Positions 34,026-46,280 are shown, numbered from the stretch's first letter. The stretch: DNA of 64,000 nucleotides from Paragonimus westermani (GCA_008508345.1 QNGE01003278.1:22125-86124); one strand, 5' to 3'. Made by a program: numbers and translations. The notes: generated from the letters alone by a model not told the origin.

Positions 34026-35589
34026 CTGAAAAGATAAATAGAAACCGAAAACGTGAGTGGATGGATTGGATCGGCGTGAACCGCAGTGAATGGAAAATGA
34101 AAGACGCTTGTATGATACCACATCAGCTTCCAGCTGTTGCAGATCTGAGGGTCAAACGGTATAGAGCGGGATGAGGGGTACGGGAGCCGATCAAAGCGCA
34201 TCAAATACACATGTACATACACGTGGGGCGAGTAGCTGCACACTTGAGGCAGAAAGCGAAAAATGTTGATAGCGACCGGTTAAAACAGATAAGATGATAT
34301 GTAACCGGTGCACACAAGGACTCGCAGGATAGTACTTATGGATGGTTGCTGACTTGACCAATGCGATGGAGAGACCCGACTTCATTCACCACTAGCACTG
34401 GTAATCAGGGCGCAAGCGTTCTAGTGTTCCCGCAGTTACATTAGGGGGCACCTCTGCACCTTTATAATCAAGTATACACGTGATGTGGTGTTGGACATCA
34501 AACACCGCCGGCACGGTTATCTTCGTCCGTCCTGCTGGATAAACGATTCGAATTGTCAAACAGATTAAAGTTCCGCAGTTTACTTCTTAACACACGAATT
34601 TCCGATAAGTCGTTTTGGATTATGAAAGACAATCAGTATGAGAACATTTCCAATACACACCCACCCCTACATGCACACAAAGAACATTCAACCGACCTCG
34701 TTTCTAATCGCATATACTAGTGAACATCAACATGTACCACAATTCACATGACTTGTAATACTGTGGAATGCAAACACAGGTATCTGAGTGGATATCACTT
34801 CACTTTACTTGGCAACACCCAAATAAACCCCTACATGCACCACCTCAGTGGTGAAGGTACTCATCGACGATTCGTTTACTATTGTTTTTCAGCATCCAGA
34901 CGCCCTACTGTGTAATTTTCAGTTGTTTTTAATCTATTCGATATCAGATTTCTTACAAAGATTGATTTGAGAAACACTGATTTTCCCTACCAGAATGGAA
35001 ACCCAACTAGATCTAAATTTGAAAAATGACCCATAATTTCTTTCTGCTGGCAAACGTTCTCCAATGGGTAATTCAGACCATACATTGGTCAAACCTTCTG
35101 TTGTCGTCATTCGACAAGTAAGTCACTGCTCGAACTGCAACTTATGACAGACAAACAGAAATGCCTTCTGCAGGACTGGCATATTTTCCATTGTTCTGTC
35201 CATTGCAAACGATCTGTTTCCACATCTGGAGTTCCTAGGAGAAAGATATTGTGCGTGCAGCTAAGTTCTTATCCTCTCATCTAAACAAACTCTGTCGAAC
35301 AAAAAAACGCACACGCCAAGCAAACACCCATGCAACAGTGAAACTGACTTCATCAGCAATTTCATGGTAAAACAAACTTTAGGAAATATGGAAGGCAATG
35401 AAGCAGCAAAGCGTTGTCAGTCTCCCCATTCAAAAAAACTCCTGCAGTATCGAAGACTTAGACTGCAATTTCGGAATTTCGCTAAAGGTCACCCCACCAC
35501 CAATGTACACGAACTGTCTTCTTCAACCGACATAGACGTTCACTGACGCTTATTCCGAAACACTCAGAATGCGCGACCAACTGGTCAAC
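34026..35589. other. Phosphatase intron 3, left part
   Basis: Part of the 13.9 kb intron (34026-47940). No gene or repeat recognised in this part. Confidence 0.5.
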
Positions 35590-35890
35590 CACTCAAGTTG
35601 CACAGCCTACAACGGCTAGGTAAAGTACTCCGTATGCCAGGTGACGGTTTACCGTACCGAACAGTCCATATCGAAATCACTAACAGTTGGGTGAAACCGT
35701 GTGGTGGTCACGAAATATGAGGACCCTGACTGCTCTACTGAGCAGAGTGGGCAGGTGTCGCCTGCCTGGCTCCGTAGCTCTCCATTGGGAATCGCACCCA
35801 AAGTATACGTGAGAGGGTGATGCTACATCCTCCGAGCCATAGCTACGTGAATTGTGACCACATCAGATATTCCGCTAGCGCTGATGTGCA
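35590..35890 (+). pseudogene. RTE-like LINE C-terminal fragment
   Basis: Within the phosphatase intron. KLHSLQRLGKVLRMPGDGLP followed by SWVKPCGGHE and then, after a stop and shift, MRTLTALLSRVGRCRLPGS matches the conserved C-terminal tail found in all RTE-like copies of this window (compare 41600-41800 and 51170-50930). Only the last 100 residues or so are present: a typical 5'-truncated insertion. Confidence 0.75.
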
Positions 35891-37209
35891 TTCAAAAACA
35901 TATGAACGTCTTGACTACCCACAAGGGCAAACGACTAAGAGTGAATGCTAGCAGAGAATCTCGCCAGCCTCCGAACAGCATCAGTGATTAGAAGATGCTC
36001 AAGCCAGAAAAGAAAACGGTTCACTGAAATCTTTAGGCTGCCTGGGACATTCTAGACTTCCCGTAGTATTACAGCAATATCGTCCGTATGTGATGAGACT
36101 CATGAAATTGCCTTCTGGTATTGCGTTTACATCAACGCGGCTTCACTAGTTAATAAACCGAACGAGCTTGGAAATCTCTGTTCTTGGTGAAACTCGTTTG
36201 TAGTGGAAGTGCGGAATGGCGAACTGCCCAGGCCTGGTGTGTCAGCGTTTCGCAGTTATAGGAAAATCAGTGAAGGGGGTGGTGTGGCGCATTAGTTGGA
36301 ATTTCACCTAATGATCTCAAAGAATACGTGACAGGATGCTTCGGAAATCAGTCCGGCAAACAGTTGTCACTCACTTGTTTGGCTGATGTGACTTACAGAT
36401 CACTCGTGGATGCGGCCTTGCCTAACGCTCTGCGTATGATACCATCTTTAGGTTATACCCAAAAGTTGACACTGGAAGGTTTTAATCACCCGGAACCAGA
36501 CTTCAAGAACACTTTAGTCAACACTGCAACATCCTTCTCTGCTGGGGATTTCTCCGAGGCATTAACGAAAGCTGGTCTACTTCAGCATGCTCACGAACGC
36601 ACGTGAGGGCAGGTGAGCCAGGCGTCTTCTTGTCTTGATTACATTCAGCTACTTACACGGAAACAGACAATATTTTGTGAAATATGGGTCTATACATCTA
36701 TTACAAAGCAACTTTTACGTGGATGATGATAAAGCCTAGCAAGGTTGATTGACCTGCATTGCTCACCATACTCAGTCTAGATTATCACTTGCAGCTCACA
36801 ACTGAGATCTCTGATGTAGTTAACAACCACGTTTTAGCATGGTGTTCCAGGCCTAATGGAAAGTGTAGACGCCTACAGAGGAAAACCTAATGTCCGATTA
36901 CTTTGAAATGCTCGGCTTGAAACAGGTGCCAATCAGAACAAGTTGAAGTTTGAGTTTGTTGTCACGTGACACAATCGTACCAAGGATGCGATCAGTGAGG
37001 GCGGAATTTGCTATCAACGCGGTCCTGCTGGAAAACTGAAGGTGAGTCCTAAGCTTTCCACAGTGAAGTGGCAACACACAATAATTAGGTCTAGCATTTC
37101 GTAAATGCAAACCTCTGGTAGATTTACGGGTACATATGCAGAGGCAGTCAACACTCTGAGAAAACAGTGCGTAAATGTACATAGCTGCAAATCGAGAACG
37201 ATTTTTGAG
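35891..37209. other. Phosphatase intron 3, unassigned
   Basis: A 92-codon plus-strand open frame at 36328-36606 (with VTYRSLVDAALPNALRM) shows no known domain; it may be a relic of another element. Confidence 0.4.
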
Positions 37210-38720
37210 TGCACAGTCGGCGACGTAACGGAACAACCCGAAATTCCAATGTCACACATCAGATTCAAGTTAGAGAACCTATTAGTCCACATATTACCAG
37301 GTCCAGACTTGACGACCCTGTCCTCTTGAAAAGTTGTGTCACGAAATTAGCCAAACCGCTTACATATTTACTACATCCTTATCAACTGCCATTTACCGAA
37401 AGCCAGGAAAGAGTTCACAATCAGGCATATCTTCAAAGGTGGGTGCACAGAGTACCCAGCAAGCAATCGACCAATAGCATTGCTTCCAGTGGTCTCGAAA
37501 GTAATCGAGAGCTTATTAGATGACTACCTCTGAACCAAGGTTGAAGACCGCTAACCCACCACCAAGGAGCAACATGGATTTCGTAGAGAATACTCAGGCG
37601 TCACGCATCTGCTGACTGCTCCTCACTTTTGGACGAAGACAGCCAACGCAGGATTGGTCATAGACGTTATTCACCCTGATTTTGTCATTCTTCCACAAGG
37701 TTCATTTTTTGCCGCAGAAATTCAACAGCTGGGGCCTTGGTGAACATTTACTCAGGTGGCTTGGGAATCATCTGACTAAAAGTAGGTTCAAAGTCAAGGT
37801 GCATAGACAGTTATCAGGGTGGTTCCCCGTCAACAGTGGCGTTCTGCAGGGATCCACCTTAGGACCCATGTTAACCATTCTTTTCGTTCTTCAGCTACCC
37901 AGCATAATCGGATCACCCATGACAAGACTCGAGTGAGTTCTACAGTGCCCGGAAGACGAAAACGCCACACGACAATTTGAACCGTCGAAATCAGTGGCCT
38001 ACAGAGGATAGTTTGCTGTTAAACGCTAACAAATGTAAAGTTATGCACATTCGTCATCAAAACTGTGCTGATTACTACCTTGGGGAAACAAGGCTACACA
38101 CAGCAGACTGTGAACCACACCTAGGGACCCTTGTGAGAGACTGTTCGGGTCCGTCCACAAGTTGTGCAGCCATGGGCTCAGAAGGTGCAAATAACCCAGA
38201 GCCACTTAGAAACAAGTTGTGAAACATTCCACCCTTAAGTGTTTCTCACTAAGTTCGCCTCCACAATCCGCTCACATCTGGAAACAAACATATAGGCCTG
38301 TTGTCCTTAGCTCAGAAGAATGTGGCGTCTATTGAAAGCGTTCAGAAAAACGCAACTAGAATTAGAAGGCTCAGAAAAGTCCCCCACCTATAAAGACTAG
38401 CAGAATTAGGTCGATTCTCAACTAACTACTGACTCTTCAGGAGAGATTCGAATTTTACTTATAAAATGCTCCACATCCAAGGTCGTCAACTAGCGCACCT
38501 CCTCCCGCCAAACAAGGATGAACGTCTAGGGAGTCGCTCACATTGAAACGCACTGCCCAACTCTGAGGTCATGGCAGAATCGGTTGAGAGTACAAGGTAA
38601 GACGTCGTCGGCACACACGTGAGCTGCTTACCAGCGTTACAGGCTTCCGAAAGGTTATTCCAGCTCATTCCCACTGGTCAAGTGCTCATATCTGATGGTA
38701 TGTTGTTTTGGCGTGCTTCA
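37210..38720 (+). mobile_element. CR1-like LINE, decayed, RT and 3' end
   Basis: Pieces in the right order for CR1/Jockey-type LINEs: LLKSCVTKLAKPLTYLL near 37320 (start of RT), LLRWLGNHLTKSRFKVKV with VNSGVLQGSTLGPMLT near 37760-37870 (the GVPQGS..GP block), TEDSLLLNANKCKVMHIRHQ near 38000 (thumb) and LAHLLPPNKDERLGS near 38490 (C-terminus). The YADD active site between the second and third blocks is not readable. Several frameshifts and stops. It lies in the largest phosphatase intron, antisense to that gene. Confidence 0.8.
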
Positions 38721-40134
38721 ATGTTTGTTGCTCATGTATTCGCAAAAATAACTTTAATTTATTGTTACCGATCTTTACACCCACAAACCGTTCAGATCAA
38801 CACAAAAACAGGAACGCACAAGCAACCTATGATCATACGACGACGAGAATTACCAAATCATCTGAGTATCCGGGTAAACGCGTCGGCTAGATCAAAGCGA
38901 ACGGACGCATCATCAGGCTCCGGATTGGGGAATAGACTACCATGTGAAGGCTACCTGCGAAATGAGCGGGGTTCTCCTCGTGAACAAACAAGTATTGCCA
39001 GCGCATACCGGATTTACAGCCGACAGTCGAATCTGCCATGAAATGCCATTTAAGCCCTTTGACGGTACTACGATATGGCGTGTTACTCCGCCCCAACGAA
39101 AACAAATGGGCTAGCGGACAGAATGTTCTCCGTTTGATGCATGTGCAGCTACGGTCCCCACCAGTCACGGACAAATCCCTAGGAAGGCGTACGAACTGTC
39201 ATGATGACCACCAAGTCCAAAAGATACGAGCGGCCGTGAAAACCAAGTTGATCATTGGCCCTCGGCAACAGGATACCGATGCCACAACGGCCTTGGTTGG
39301 TCGTGGACTCCCTACTGCACCAGACCTACCTTCCTTTGAGCCTTCGAACTATCATACTGTTTCTGTTGTAACCCCAGACAGGGAGCACTGAGCTTCCTGG
39401 ATGTATGCATTCCATCCAGAAAGTGTACGAACCATGTCACTACTTGTCCCCGGCTCCTTAGTGGCCTGCAAACCCAGTGCTTCATCCCACTATTTCGTGG
39501 GTTAGGTTTCTTTTAGGCCAAAGGATCCGGGTGGGTCTTCTCAAGACAATCCTCTATTTCGGCCTGGATAACCGAGAGGTATTGTCCTCACAATTATGAG
39601 CCTATATTAATTGTGGATTGTGTATTTCGTTCGTACCGTAATTCTTTGGTAGGAGTGTCGGCGACCGGCCTTGCTTCTGTGTCCCATTCTACCGCGCCAA
39701 ACCAATCAGTCCCATTTTCCCATTTCCGTAAAATAATACTTTGCCTGGTGACTCCCAATCTGGTTTTCGCACACACATTATAAACTCTTTTCACTTGCTG
39801 TTCGTGGCGGAAATCATAGCCGAAATGACGATAGGTCAAACAGTGATGACATCTTCCCTTGACTGACACAAATGCATCAATTGCCATTCCGAACACCACT
39901 TAAACTTGCTACCTTCAATGATTGAACACACTGTTAGTTGGGTCAACAGGCAGCTGTTACATAAATATCAGCTGGAACCCAGCTTAGAAATTTTGGCGCA
40001 ATTTTAAAACTTCGATTTCCGCCTGTAGCTCCATTATTTGCATACAATGTGCGATAGTCTAGAGGTCATGCGGCTCAAGCCATTAGCGAAGCCAGTATCG
40101 GGATTGCTTTGAGCAATACGCACAGAAGACAGTA
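38721..40134. other. Phosphatase intron 3, unassigned
   Basis: Open frames on both strands at 38887-39391 and 39594-39899 show no recognisable domain. Confidence 0.4.
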
Positions 40135-41830
40135 ATTGAGTGGATACCCGTCAATAGCCGTCTTTGTGCTGTAAGATCTGAAAACACGGGTAGACCATCC
40201 AGAGGCGCCCATCACAACCTATCTGTTCGTTGTTGCAGCACATGCCCCTGCAGACCGTAGTCTGGACACAAAGACTGCTTTTGTCACCAGCTCCTTAACC
40301 TTTTACACACCGCGCGGCGCACAGCCATCGTAGTTCTGCTTAGAGACTTGAACGTCCAAATAGGCGAACTAAGGATGATGGGTGTGGTTCACACTCTTAC
40401 GGTACAAGTCGAACAGACAACGGTGAACGTTTATCCCGGCTGTGAGCTGACAACAATGTTTCTGTAGAGCAATAAATTTTCAACGTTTCTGAGGTTAACG
40501 GGCCACCTGATAGCCTCCACTGCCAAATCAATCGTGGATTCACACTGACCAGATAGTCGTCAGATATCAATGGCGTCGCTGTTTCTAAGAATGTGTCAAT
40601 CTAGGGCATCTGGGTGGATCCCTGATCATGTACTGTAGCATGTGTCCGGCTCATTCCGCATGCGCGGGAGGCCACTTCAAAGTCAAACACAAATTGATAT
40701 ACCTGGACTGGTACGAACATAAACACCCTGCGCCTGTTACGGCACGTTTGCTACCAGTTTAAGACGCCCACTCGCCAGGTAACACTGAAGCACAATGGGC
40801 AAGCAGTACGCGTGGCAGTGCCTCGTGGGTGTTCAGCTTCCAACCAGTCACCTGAACTTTTTGACGCTAGCAGGAATATTCCATCCAGCAACGGAAGCAA
40901 GTAATAAGATAGACAGGACTGGCAGACACAAAGCGCTGTCAAAATGGAATAGGGTATTGTCACCGGTAAATCTCGAAAGCTTTCACATCTCATCCGTGTA
41001 ATGAGATTGGAACGGAACGGTTTCCTGATTGGAGGTTCCGCCGATCAGAATTCGCGTACAAGCTGCTACAAGCGGAACTCTGATCGATCGGCACCAATAA
41101 ACCAGGAACGTCGATCAGGTGCGATATTGAATAGAAATGCTCCTCTAAAGAAAGGTTGTTATGCGCCCAATAAACTGGGATTGGTTAATGTCGCTCAACT
41201 ATCTACTCTGAATTTTTCGATTCGGTAGCCCAGTAAGTGACAATCTGAATGAGCAGCAAGCCAGTTGTGAGCGAGGTGATTTGGTGAGCCTATTCAAAAC
41301 CCGCAACGACGCTTGGGAAACTGGGTTGAACACTTCTAACAGCAGTCCAACTGGCCACTCGCGACCTTCACGATACATTTGGGCTTTGTTCTTTGGTCCA
41401 CTGACCTTTCTCCGCCGAGTGTATAATGTAACTGTAAGAACAGTCCTACTGTACGGTTGCGAAACCCGGTGGAGGAGGTTCATAGTGTTCGTCTGACCAT
41501 CAGCATTAGCGAAGTATGGTGGGAATACTGTGTCAGCAACGAAATGTCGTCAGAAGGGATGGACACTGTCGATCCTTGAACATAGTGACTTCCTGGAACG
41601 AACCTGGTTTGGCCACATCTTATGACTTACTGCCTGCCATGCCGTGATATATTTGCAAATGGTGGGTTGAGCTGGAAGCAGCAGCCTGGTGGCCTGAATA
41701 TGGTTTGGGTTCAGGGTATGAACGCACTGAGGATTGTTTCATCAGGGTGTTTCCGGTTTCCTGACTGGGGTCTAAAGGACAATGAACACTGTTGGCTGAG
41801 GATGTACTAAATGGTGAAGAGCATAAATTA
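40135..41830 (+). mobile_element. RTE-like LINE with endonuclease and C-terminus, RT mostly deleted
   Basis: The left part (40135-40800) shows an apurinic-type endonuclease: WIPVNSRLCAVRS near 40140, then IVVLLRDLNVQIGEL near 40330 (normally GDLNAQVG; the catalytic-region Gly is Arg) and TDQIVVRYQWRR near 40535. The right part has RRVYNVTVRTVLLYGCET (41419-41465) and, across frames, GGLNMVWVQGMNALRIVS ... FPDWGLKDNEHCWL, the LINE C-terminal tail. The central RT with its active site is missing or unreadable (40801-41390). It ends about 20 bases before the Gypsy LTR at 41850. Confidence 0.75.
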
Positions 41831-41849
41831 ATGGTGTTGTAATATTTTG

Positions 41850-42006
41850 TGTTATTTCTTTCATCCTTGAGTTTGTAATCGATTCACGTTTTACTTTTCA
41901 GCTGTCATACGTCAATTGTTATACGGATAAAGCTTATCACACGGGCCTCCTACTCCTTATGACTCAAGATTGATCGTTGTGCCGTCGAATCTGATTATTC
42001 ATAACA
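41850..42006 (+). repeat. 5' LTR (157 bp)
   Basis: Matches the 3' LTR over its whole length with scattered substitutions and small indels. Shared blocks include GGGCCTCCTACTC and CTCAAGATTGATCGTTGTGC. It has an AATAAA-like box (GATAAAGC). Divergence between the LTRs shows an old insertion. Confidence 0.92.
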
Positions 42007-42031
42007 ATTTATTCGTCTAAACAATTACGTG

Positions 42032-42591
42032 ATGGAACGGATCCTACGCCCTGAAGGTTTGACGTCGACCCCAACGCAATTAACGCTTCTAAACAACGGT
42101 TTTGTACGTTCATTAATTTCTTGTCGTCTATTGACAGTCTCCATCCCAACAAATTGACTACGTTAATCAATTACATCTCGCCCTCGGTCTACGATCATAT
42201 CTTCGAATGCGATAGTTTTGACGATGCGGTCTGCACACTACGGGACCTATATGTGAAACCAAAGAATGAAGTATTCGCTCGTCATCCGTTAGCGACTTGT
42301 AGACAAGGTTGACAGACGCTGGACCAATTTGCACAAAGATTGAGGTCGCTTGCGAAAGACTGTAACTTTGAAGTCACTAGTGCCGAGCAGAATCGAGACG
42401 ATGCGATTCGAGACGCTTTCATAAGTGGTCTACTGTCTAGCCAGATTCGGCAGAGATTGTTGGAACAAAGAGTGTTGAACTTTCAGGCCGCTTTCGATCA
42501 GGCCAGATCGCATGAATTGGCGGAAAAACATTCTCAATTATACCAGGCCATTCCAACTAACACCTATGCGGAACTCGCTTACAAGCTTTGA
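42032..42591 (+). pseudogene. Gypsy Gag, truncated before its zinc knuckles
   Basis: An ATG at 42032 opens a short frame; the main Gag frame is joined by a shift near 42100 and continues with NFLSSIDSLHPNKLTTLINY, then a TGA at 42310-42312, then TLDQFAQRLRSLAKDCNFE and DAIRDAFISGLLSSQIRQRL. This is a capsid-like helical protein. It ends with HSQLYQAIPTNTYAE and passes within a few codons into the protease. CCHC knuckles, present in related elements between these parts, are absent, which points to an internal deletion. Confidence 0.82.
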
Positions 42592-42921
42592 CAGATACTG
42601 GCAGTTCTGAAAGTTATGTAGCGTCTGGCATAGTGTTGCAGAATGTCTGGAAGGTTCACAAATCTCGTAACAAGATAACAATGGCCTCCACCACTCTGTC
42701 AGGTGACACGCGAGGTCACGTCCGAACGTCGATCAGGAACAAAGATGCTGTGTATGAGAGTGAAGCTGTCAGTCCTACCGCGTTTATGTACAGACGTTCT
42801 TCTTGGTCACGACTTTATTAGACCTCAAAAAAGTGTTGAAATTCCAAAACCACCATTTTCACTCTGTTCATTGACACCATCTCACACCGAACCTCCTCGT
42901 CTTCTTCAAAACCTGATGTGA
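42592..42921 (+). pseudogene. Gypsy aspartic protease, frame-shifted
   Basis: LTDTGSSESYVASGI carries the active-site DTG (near 42590). The frame ends at 42821 but a neighbouring frame already gives LCTDVLLGHDFIRPQKSVE, the usual second protease motif (LLG.DF), so one shift lies near 42780. It processes Gag-Pol in live elements; dead here. Confidence 0.8.
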
Positions 42922-42949
42922 AACTTCAAACCCATTGCAACAAAATCCA

Positions 42950-44128
42950 GAAGACACAGTCCAGCTGACGAAAAGTTGACACGCGATGAAACTCGACGTT
43001 TGCTCGCTGAAGGAGTTATCAAGCCTTCCTCCTCCCTTTGGGGAGCTCGAGTCTTGGTGGTCGCTAACGACGGGCACAAGAGAAGAATGGTAGTTGACTA
43101 CAGCCAAACAATTAACAAATACACCCTCTTGGATGTCTATCCCCTCCCAAAAATCTAACAGATGATCGAACGCATCGCCACGTACGACACCTATAGCACT
43201 CTGGATCTGAAGAGTGCTTGTCATCACATTCCTATTCCAGAAGAAAAGCTTTTTACGGCTTTCGAGACATGCGGACGTTTGTGTCAGTTTTGTCGGATTC
43301 CGTTTGGCGCGACGAATGGCGCTGCTTGCTTTCAACGGACTACTGACAACATAATAGCACGTGAACATCTTTGGTTACGTTGACAATATTACAATATGTG
43401 GAACCAACTCCGTTGAACATGACCTCAATCTTCGAAAGTTCCTAGGCGTGGCCAGAAAATATCGATTGACTTTCAATGAATCGAGGAGCATCATCGCCGC
43501 CAAACAACCCAAACTTCCAGGGTACGAGTTATCTAAGAACAGTATTAAACCCGATCCTGATCGCCTGAAAACTCTGCAAGAATTAGCCCATCCCCTTAAC
43601 TTGAATTCACAGCAACGAATAGTGGGATTATTCGCTCACTACTCATGGTGGATATCTCACTTCTCTGATAAAATCCACAAACTTGTGCATAAGAACACCT
43701 TCCACCCACCCAATAAAGTCACAGAAGCCTTCGAAGCTCTGAAAGACCAGTTATGCAAAGCTGCCATTTCTACTATTCAGTACGATACCCCTTTGGTTGT
43801 CGAGACAGACGCCTCCGATGTGGCAATCGCAGCCACTCTGAATCAAAATGGTCGACCGGTAGCCTTCTTCTCGCGTAGTCAGTCGTCCAGTGAACGGCAC
43901 CATTTCGCCGTAGAAAAGGAAGCGTATGCTGTCGTGGAATCCATACGTAAATGGAAACACTTTCTGCTTCGCAACCATTTTAAACTTGTTACTGATCAAC
44001 GTTCCGTCGCCCTCATCTACGGCAATCAGCACAGAGGGAAGGTTAAGAACGATAAAATTGAACGTTGGAAACTGGAACTGTTGCCATTCAAGTTCGATGT
44101 TGTTTATCGACCTGTTAAAGATAAGTGA
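42950..44128 (+). pseudogene. Gypsy reverse transcriptase and RNase H, broken
   Basis: RT starts with ETRRLLAEGVIKPSSSLWGA and RRMVVDYSQTINKYT. A TAA at 43156-43158 follows LPKI; then STLDLKSACHHIPI (first Asp block) and FCRIPFGATNGAACFQR. A shift near 43360 leads to FGYVDNITICG: the second Asp of YxDD is Asn. Related animal elements often share this Asn, so it may be lineage-specific rather than decay. RNase H follows with VVETDASDVAIAATL, VEKEAYAVVESIRKW and LVTDQRSV, holding its D, E and D. The frame ends at TGA 44126-44128, just before AADAL. Confidence 0.9.
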
Positions 44129-45100
44129 GCGGCAGATGCACTCCCATGTAATTGTTGCGGGGCTATAATGACAAATGTCGACTTGAAAGGACTACATGAA
44201 TCGCTTTGTCATCCAGGCCTTTCTCGTTTGATGCACTTCGTCCACGCTAGAAACCTCCCCTTTTCTGTGAAAGATGCTCGAAACGTTGTTGCCAAATGTT
44301 CAGTATGCTGTGAAATCAAAACTCGTTTTTTCTTCAAAGCTCGAGGTGAGCTCATAAAAGCCACAGAACCATCCGAAAGACTGTCGATTGATTTTAAGGG
44401 TCCCCTTCCATCAGTAACCCGCAATCGTTATTTATTAACAAGTATTGGTGAACATTCTCGACTTCCTTTTGCTTTTGCATGTTCTGATCAGACTAGTGAG
44501 ACCGTCATTAAATGTTTTTGTCAGTTGTTCTCGTTGTTTGGTACTCCGGCCTACATACATTCTGATCGTGGATCGTCATTCATGTCGTCAAATGTTCAAC
44601 AACTTCTTCACGAAAGGGGAGTCGGGACAAGTAGAACATACAACCCCCAGGGTAACAGGCAAGTAGAGCGTTTGAATGGAACGCTTTGGAAAACTGTATT
44701 GCTCGCCCTGAAATCTCGTAACTTGACAATCAATCAATGAGAATTTGTTCTTCTTGATGCTTTGCACTCCGTCAGATCACTTCTATGTACCGTAACTAAT
44801 GCCACGCCACATGAAAGATTACTCCTCTATAACCGATGGTCGACCTCCGGAACAACCCTCCCGATGTAGCCCACTAAACCTGGACCGGTGTTGTTGAAGA
44901 AGGATGTCAGACAGTCTAATTATGACCCACTAATCGAAGAAGTTGAATTACTTCAATGCAATCCACAGTACGCGTACGTTCGCTTTCCTAGTGACATGGA
45001 GGGAACAGTTTCTGTTCACCAACTGGCCCCCAAAGGAGAAGACCCCTCTGCAAGGATTGTCGACACCTTCGATCGAAGAGACCTCATGTGTACCCACTGA
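44129..45100 (+). pseudogene. Gypsy integrase, nearly complete, broken
   Basis: Same frame as the RNase H. The zinc domain shows H-x4-H (HESLCH) and C-x2-C (KCSVCC). The catalytic core has SIDFKGPLPSV, YIHSDRGSSF and NRQVERLNGTLWKT: D, D and E are all present, but the second Asp to Glu spacing is 33 residues rather than the usual 35. A TGA at 44738-44740 replaces an expected Trp. After a shift the C-terminal domain reads LLKKDVRQSNYDPLIEEVEL and YAYVRFPSDMEGTVSVHQLA, ending at TGA 45098-45100. Confidence 0.9.
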
Positions 45101-45370
45101 TTGTGTCCCTACCACAGAGCAGCATAATAGCATTCCCTCAGCTGACATACACAACACTGAAGCATATGATTCCCCCAACAACGACCACCCACGTAATCTT
45201 GAAACGTTAATCAAACAACAACAGCGTGTTCATCCATATTGTCTGAGTAACAGATACGCATAAACCAATTATATATTGGCGATCACTACCAAATATTGTT
45301 TCACCGATCAGTGTACACATGTTCGATTATTCCCCCTGTAACCTACTATTTTTTTCTGCTCACATTTCTT

Positions 45371-45382
45371 GGTGGGGGAGAA
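45371..45382 (+). promoter_or_regulatory. Polypurine tract of the Gypsy element
   Basis: GGTGGGGGAGAA directly abuts the TGTTA of the 3' LTR, the expected position of the plus-strand primer. Confidence 0.8.
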
Positions 45383-45544
45383 TGTTACTTGTTTTATCCT
45401 TGAGATGGTGATCGATTTACGTTTTCCTTTTCAGCTGTCATACGTTAATTGTTAGACGAATAAAGCCTAACATACGGGCCTCCTACTCTTTTCTTTCTGA
45501 CTCAAGATTGATCGTTGTGCCGTCGAATCTGACTATCCATAACA
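45383..45544 (+). repeat. 3' LTR (162 bp)
   Basis: Starts TGTTACTTG right after the purine tract and ends CCATAACA. It carries GAATAAAGCC, a plausible polyadenylation signal. Confidence 0.92.
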
Positions 45545-46143
45545 AATGGCACATTTGCTGCGTATCTCTGTGTGCGTCGGTGTGCTCTTTCCGTCCTCTC
45601 TATCATTCTTCCACAATGCTCCTCCCTTTTTTCACAAATCGTGACGTTTGTCCGTTCATGTGGGCATCTCTTGTTAAATAACCATACACATATGGTCCGT
45701 CATAGCACACTGTACACTCTGTTTACCATAAGACGGGTAGAAAGGAAGCTGGGTAGTCCTGCTACACCTTAATTAAAATCCAGAAGAACGGTGACAAATC
45801 GCCAAAAGCTCCGACCGGATCCGAGACTCAAAAGTGCATTGCAGCAAGGATGCTATAATAATAATAATAATGGGCAACAGTACATCAAGTGGTTGATAAA
45901 GAAGCTTAACTGGATTTTAATAAACGGCCCCCCACTGATATCTAAAAAGACAACAATCGGTCCTATAGATGAACAGCGACGCAAAGGCAGCTGGCGACTA
46001 ACGCGGCTTGGACCAGAGTGAAATACAGCTTGTTCCTTGCCGATAATCCGCCCGCAATAGCTGCGGGCGGTCATGACGGAAATCCTTCGGTGGCTTGCGC
46101 CAGAACCATGCAGGTCATCTTTTAAAATGGAACAGTGTTATCT
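45545..46143. other. Unassigned flank with a decayed LINE tail
   Basis: At 45855-45940 an ATA run plus GCAACAGTACATCAAGTGGTT and AAGCTTAACTGG matches the LINE 3' end copies at 29546 and 50649 (minus-strand element). A GC-rich hairpin (CCCGCAATAGCTGCGGG) lies near 46050. Otherwise nothing. Confidence 0.45.
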
Positions 46144-46280
46144 ATGGCGTCGTCAATCAAAATAACTTCACCAACCCAGGAAGGCAAAATTTTTTTAAAG
46201 GATTTAGCCTCAGTTTATGGGAAGAGTGTGCGTTCAGTCGGGCAGCTCTACGAACTGCATAATATTACCTTCCGTCGTAG
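46144..46280 (+). CDS. Candidate first exon of a small OB-fold protein, possibly TEN1-like
   Basis: ATG at 46144 opens 45 codons that end at a strong donor (AG then GTAAGT). The peptide includes EGKIFLKDLASVYGKSVRSV and GQLYEL. The pattern 'leader, GKSVR.VG.L..., strand' resembles the first strands of the OB fold in TEN1, a subunit of the CST telomere-capping complex. That match is my own reading of a short segment. The exon lies inside intron 3 of the minus-strand phosphatase gene, 1.7 kb from exon 3. Initiation context is unremarkable. Confidence 0.35.

Larger units (their letters stand above)
41850..45544 (+). mobile_element. Ty3/Gypsy LTR retrotransposon with both LTRs, coding region broken
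   Basis: About 3.7 kb flanked by two short LTRs (41850-42006 and 45383-45544) starting TGTTA and ending TAACA. Gag, protease, RT, RNase H and integrase follow in Gypsy order on the plus strand. A purine tract (GGTGGGGGAGAA) stands just before the 3' LTR and would prime plus-strand synthesis. No clear target-site duplication is visible, and the tRNA primer site after the 5' LTR could not be matched with confidence. Frames are broken by at least four stops and three shifts. The Pol type resembles animal K02A2.6-like Gypsy elements. The insertion lies in the phosphatase intron, antisense to that gene. Confidence 0.93.
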
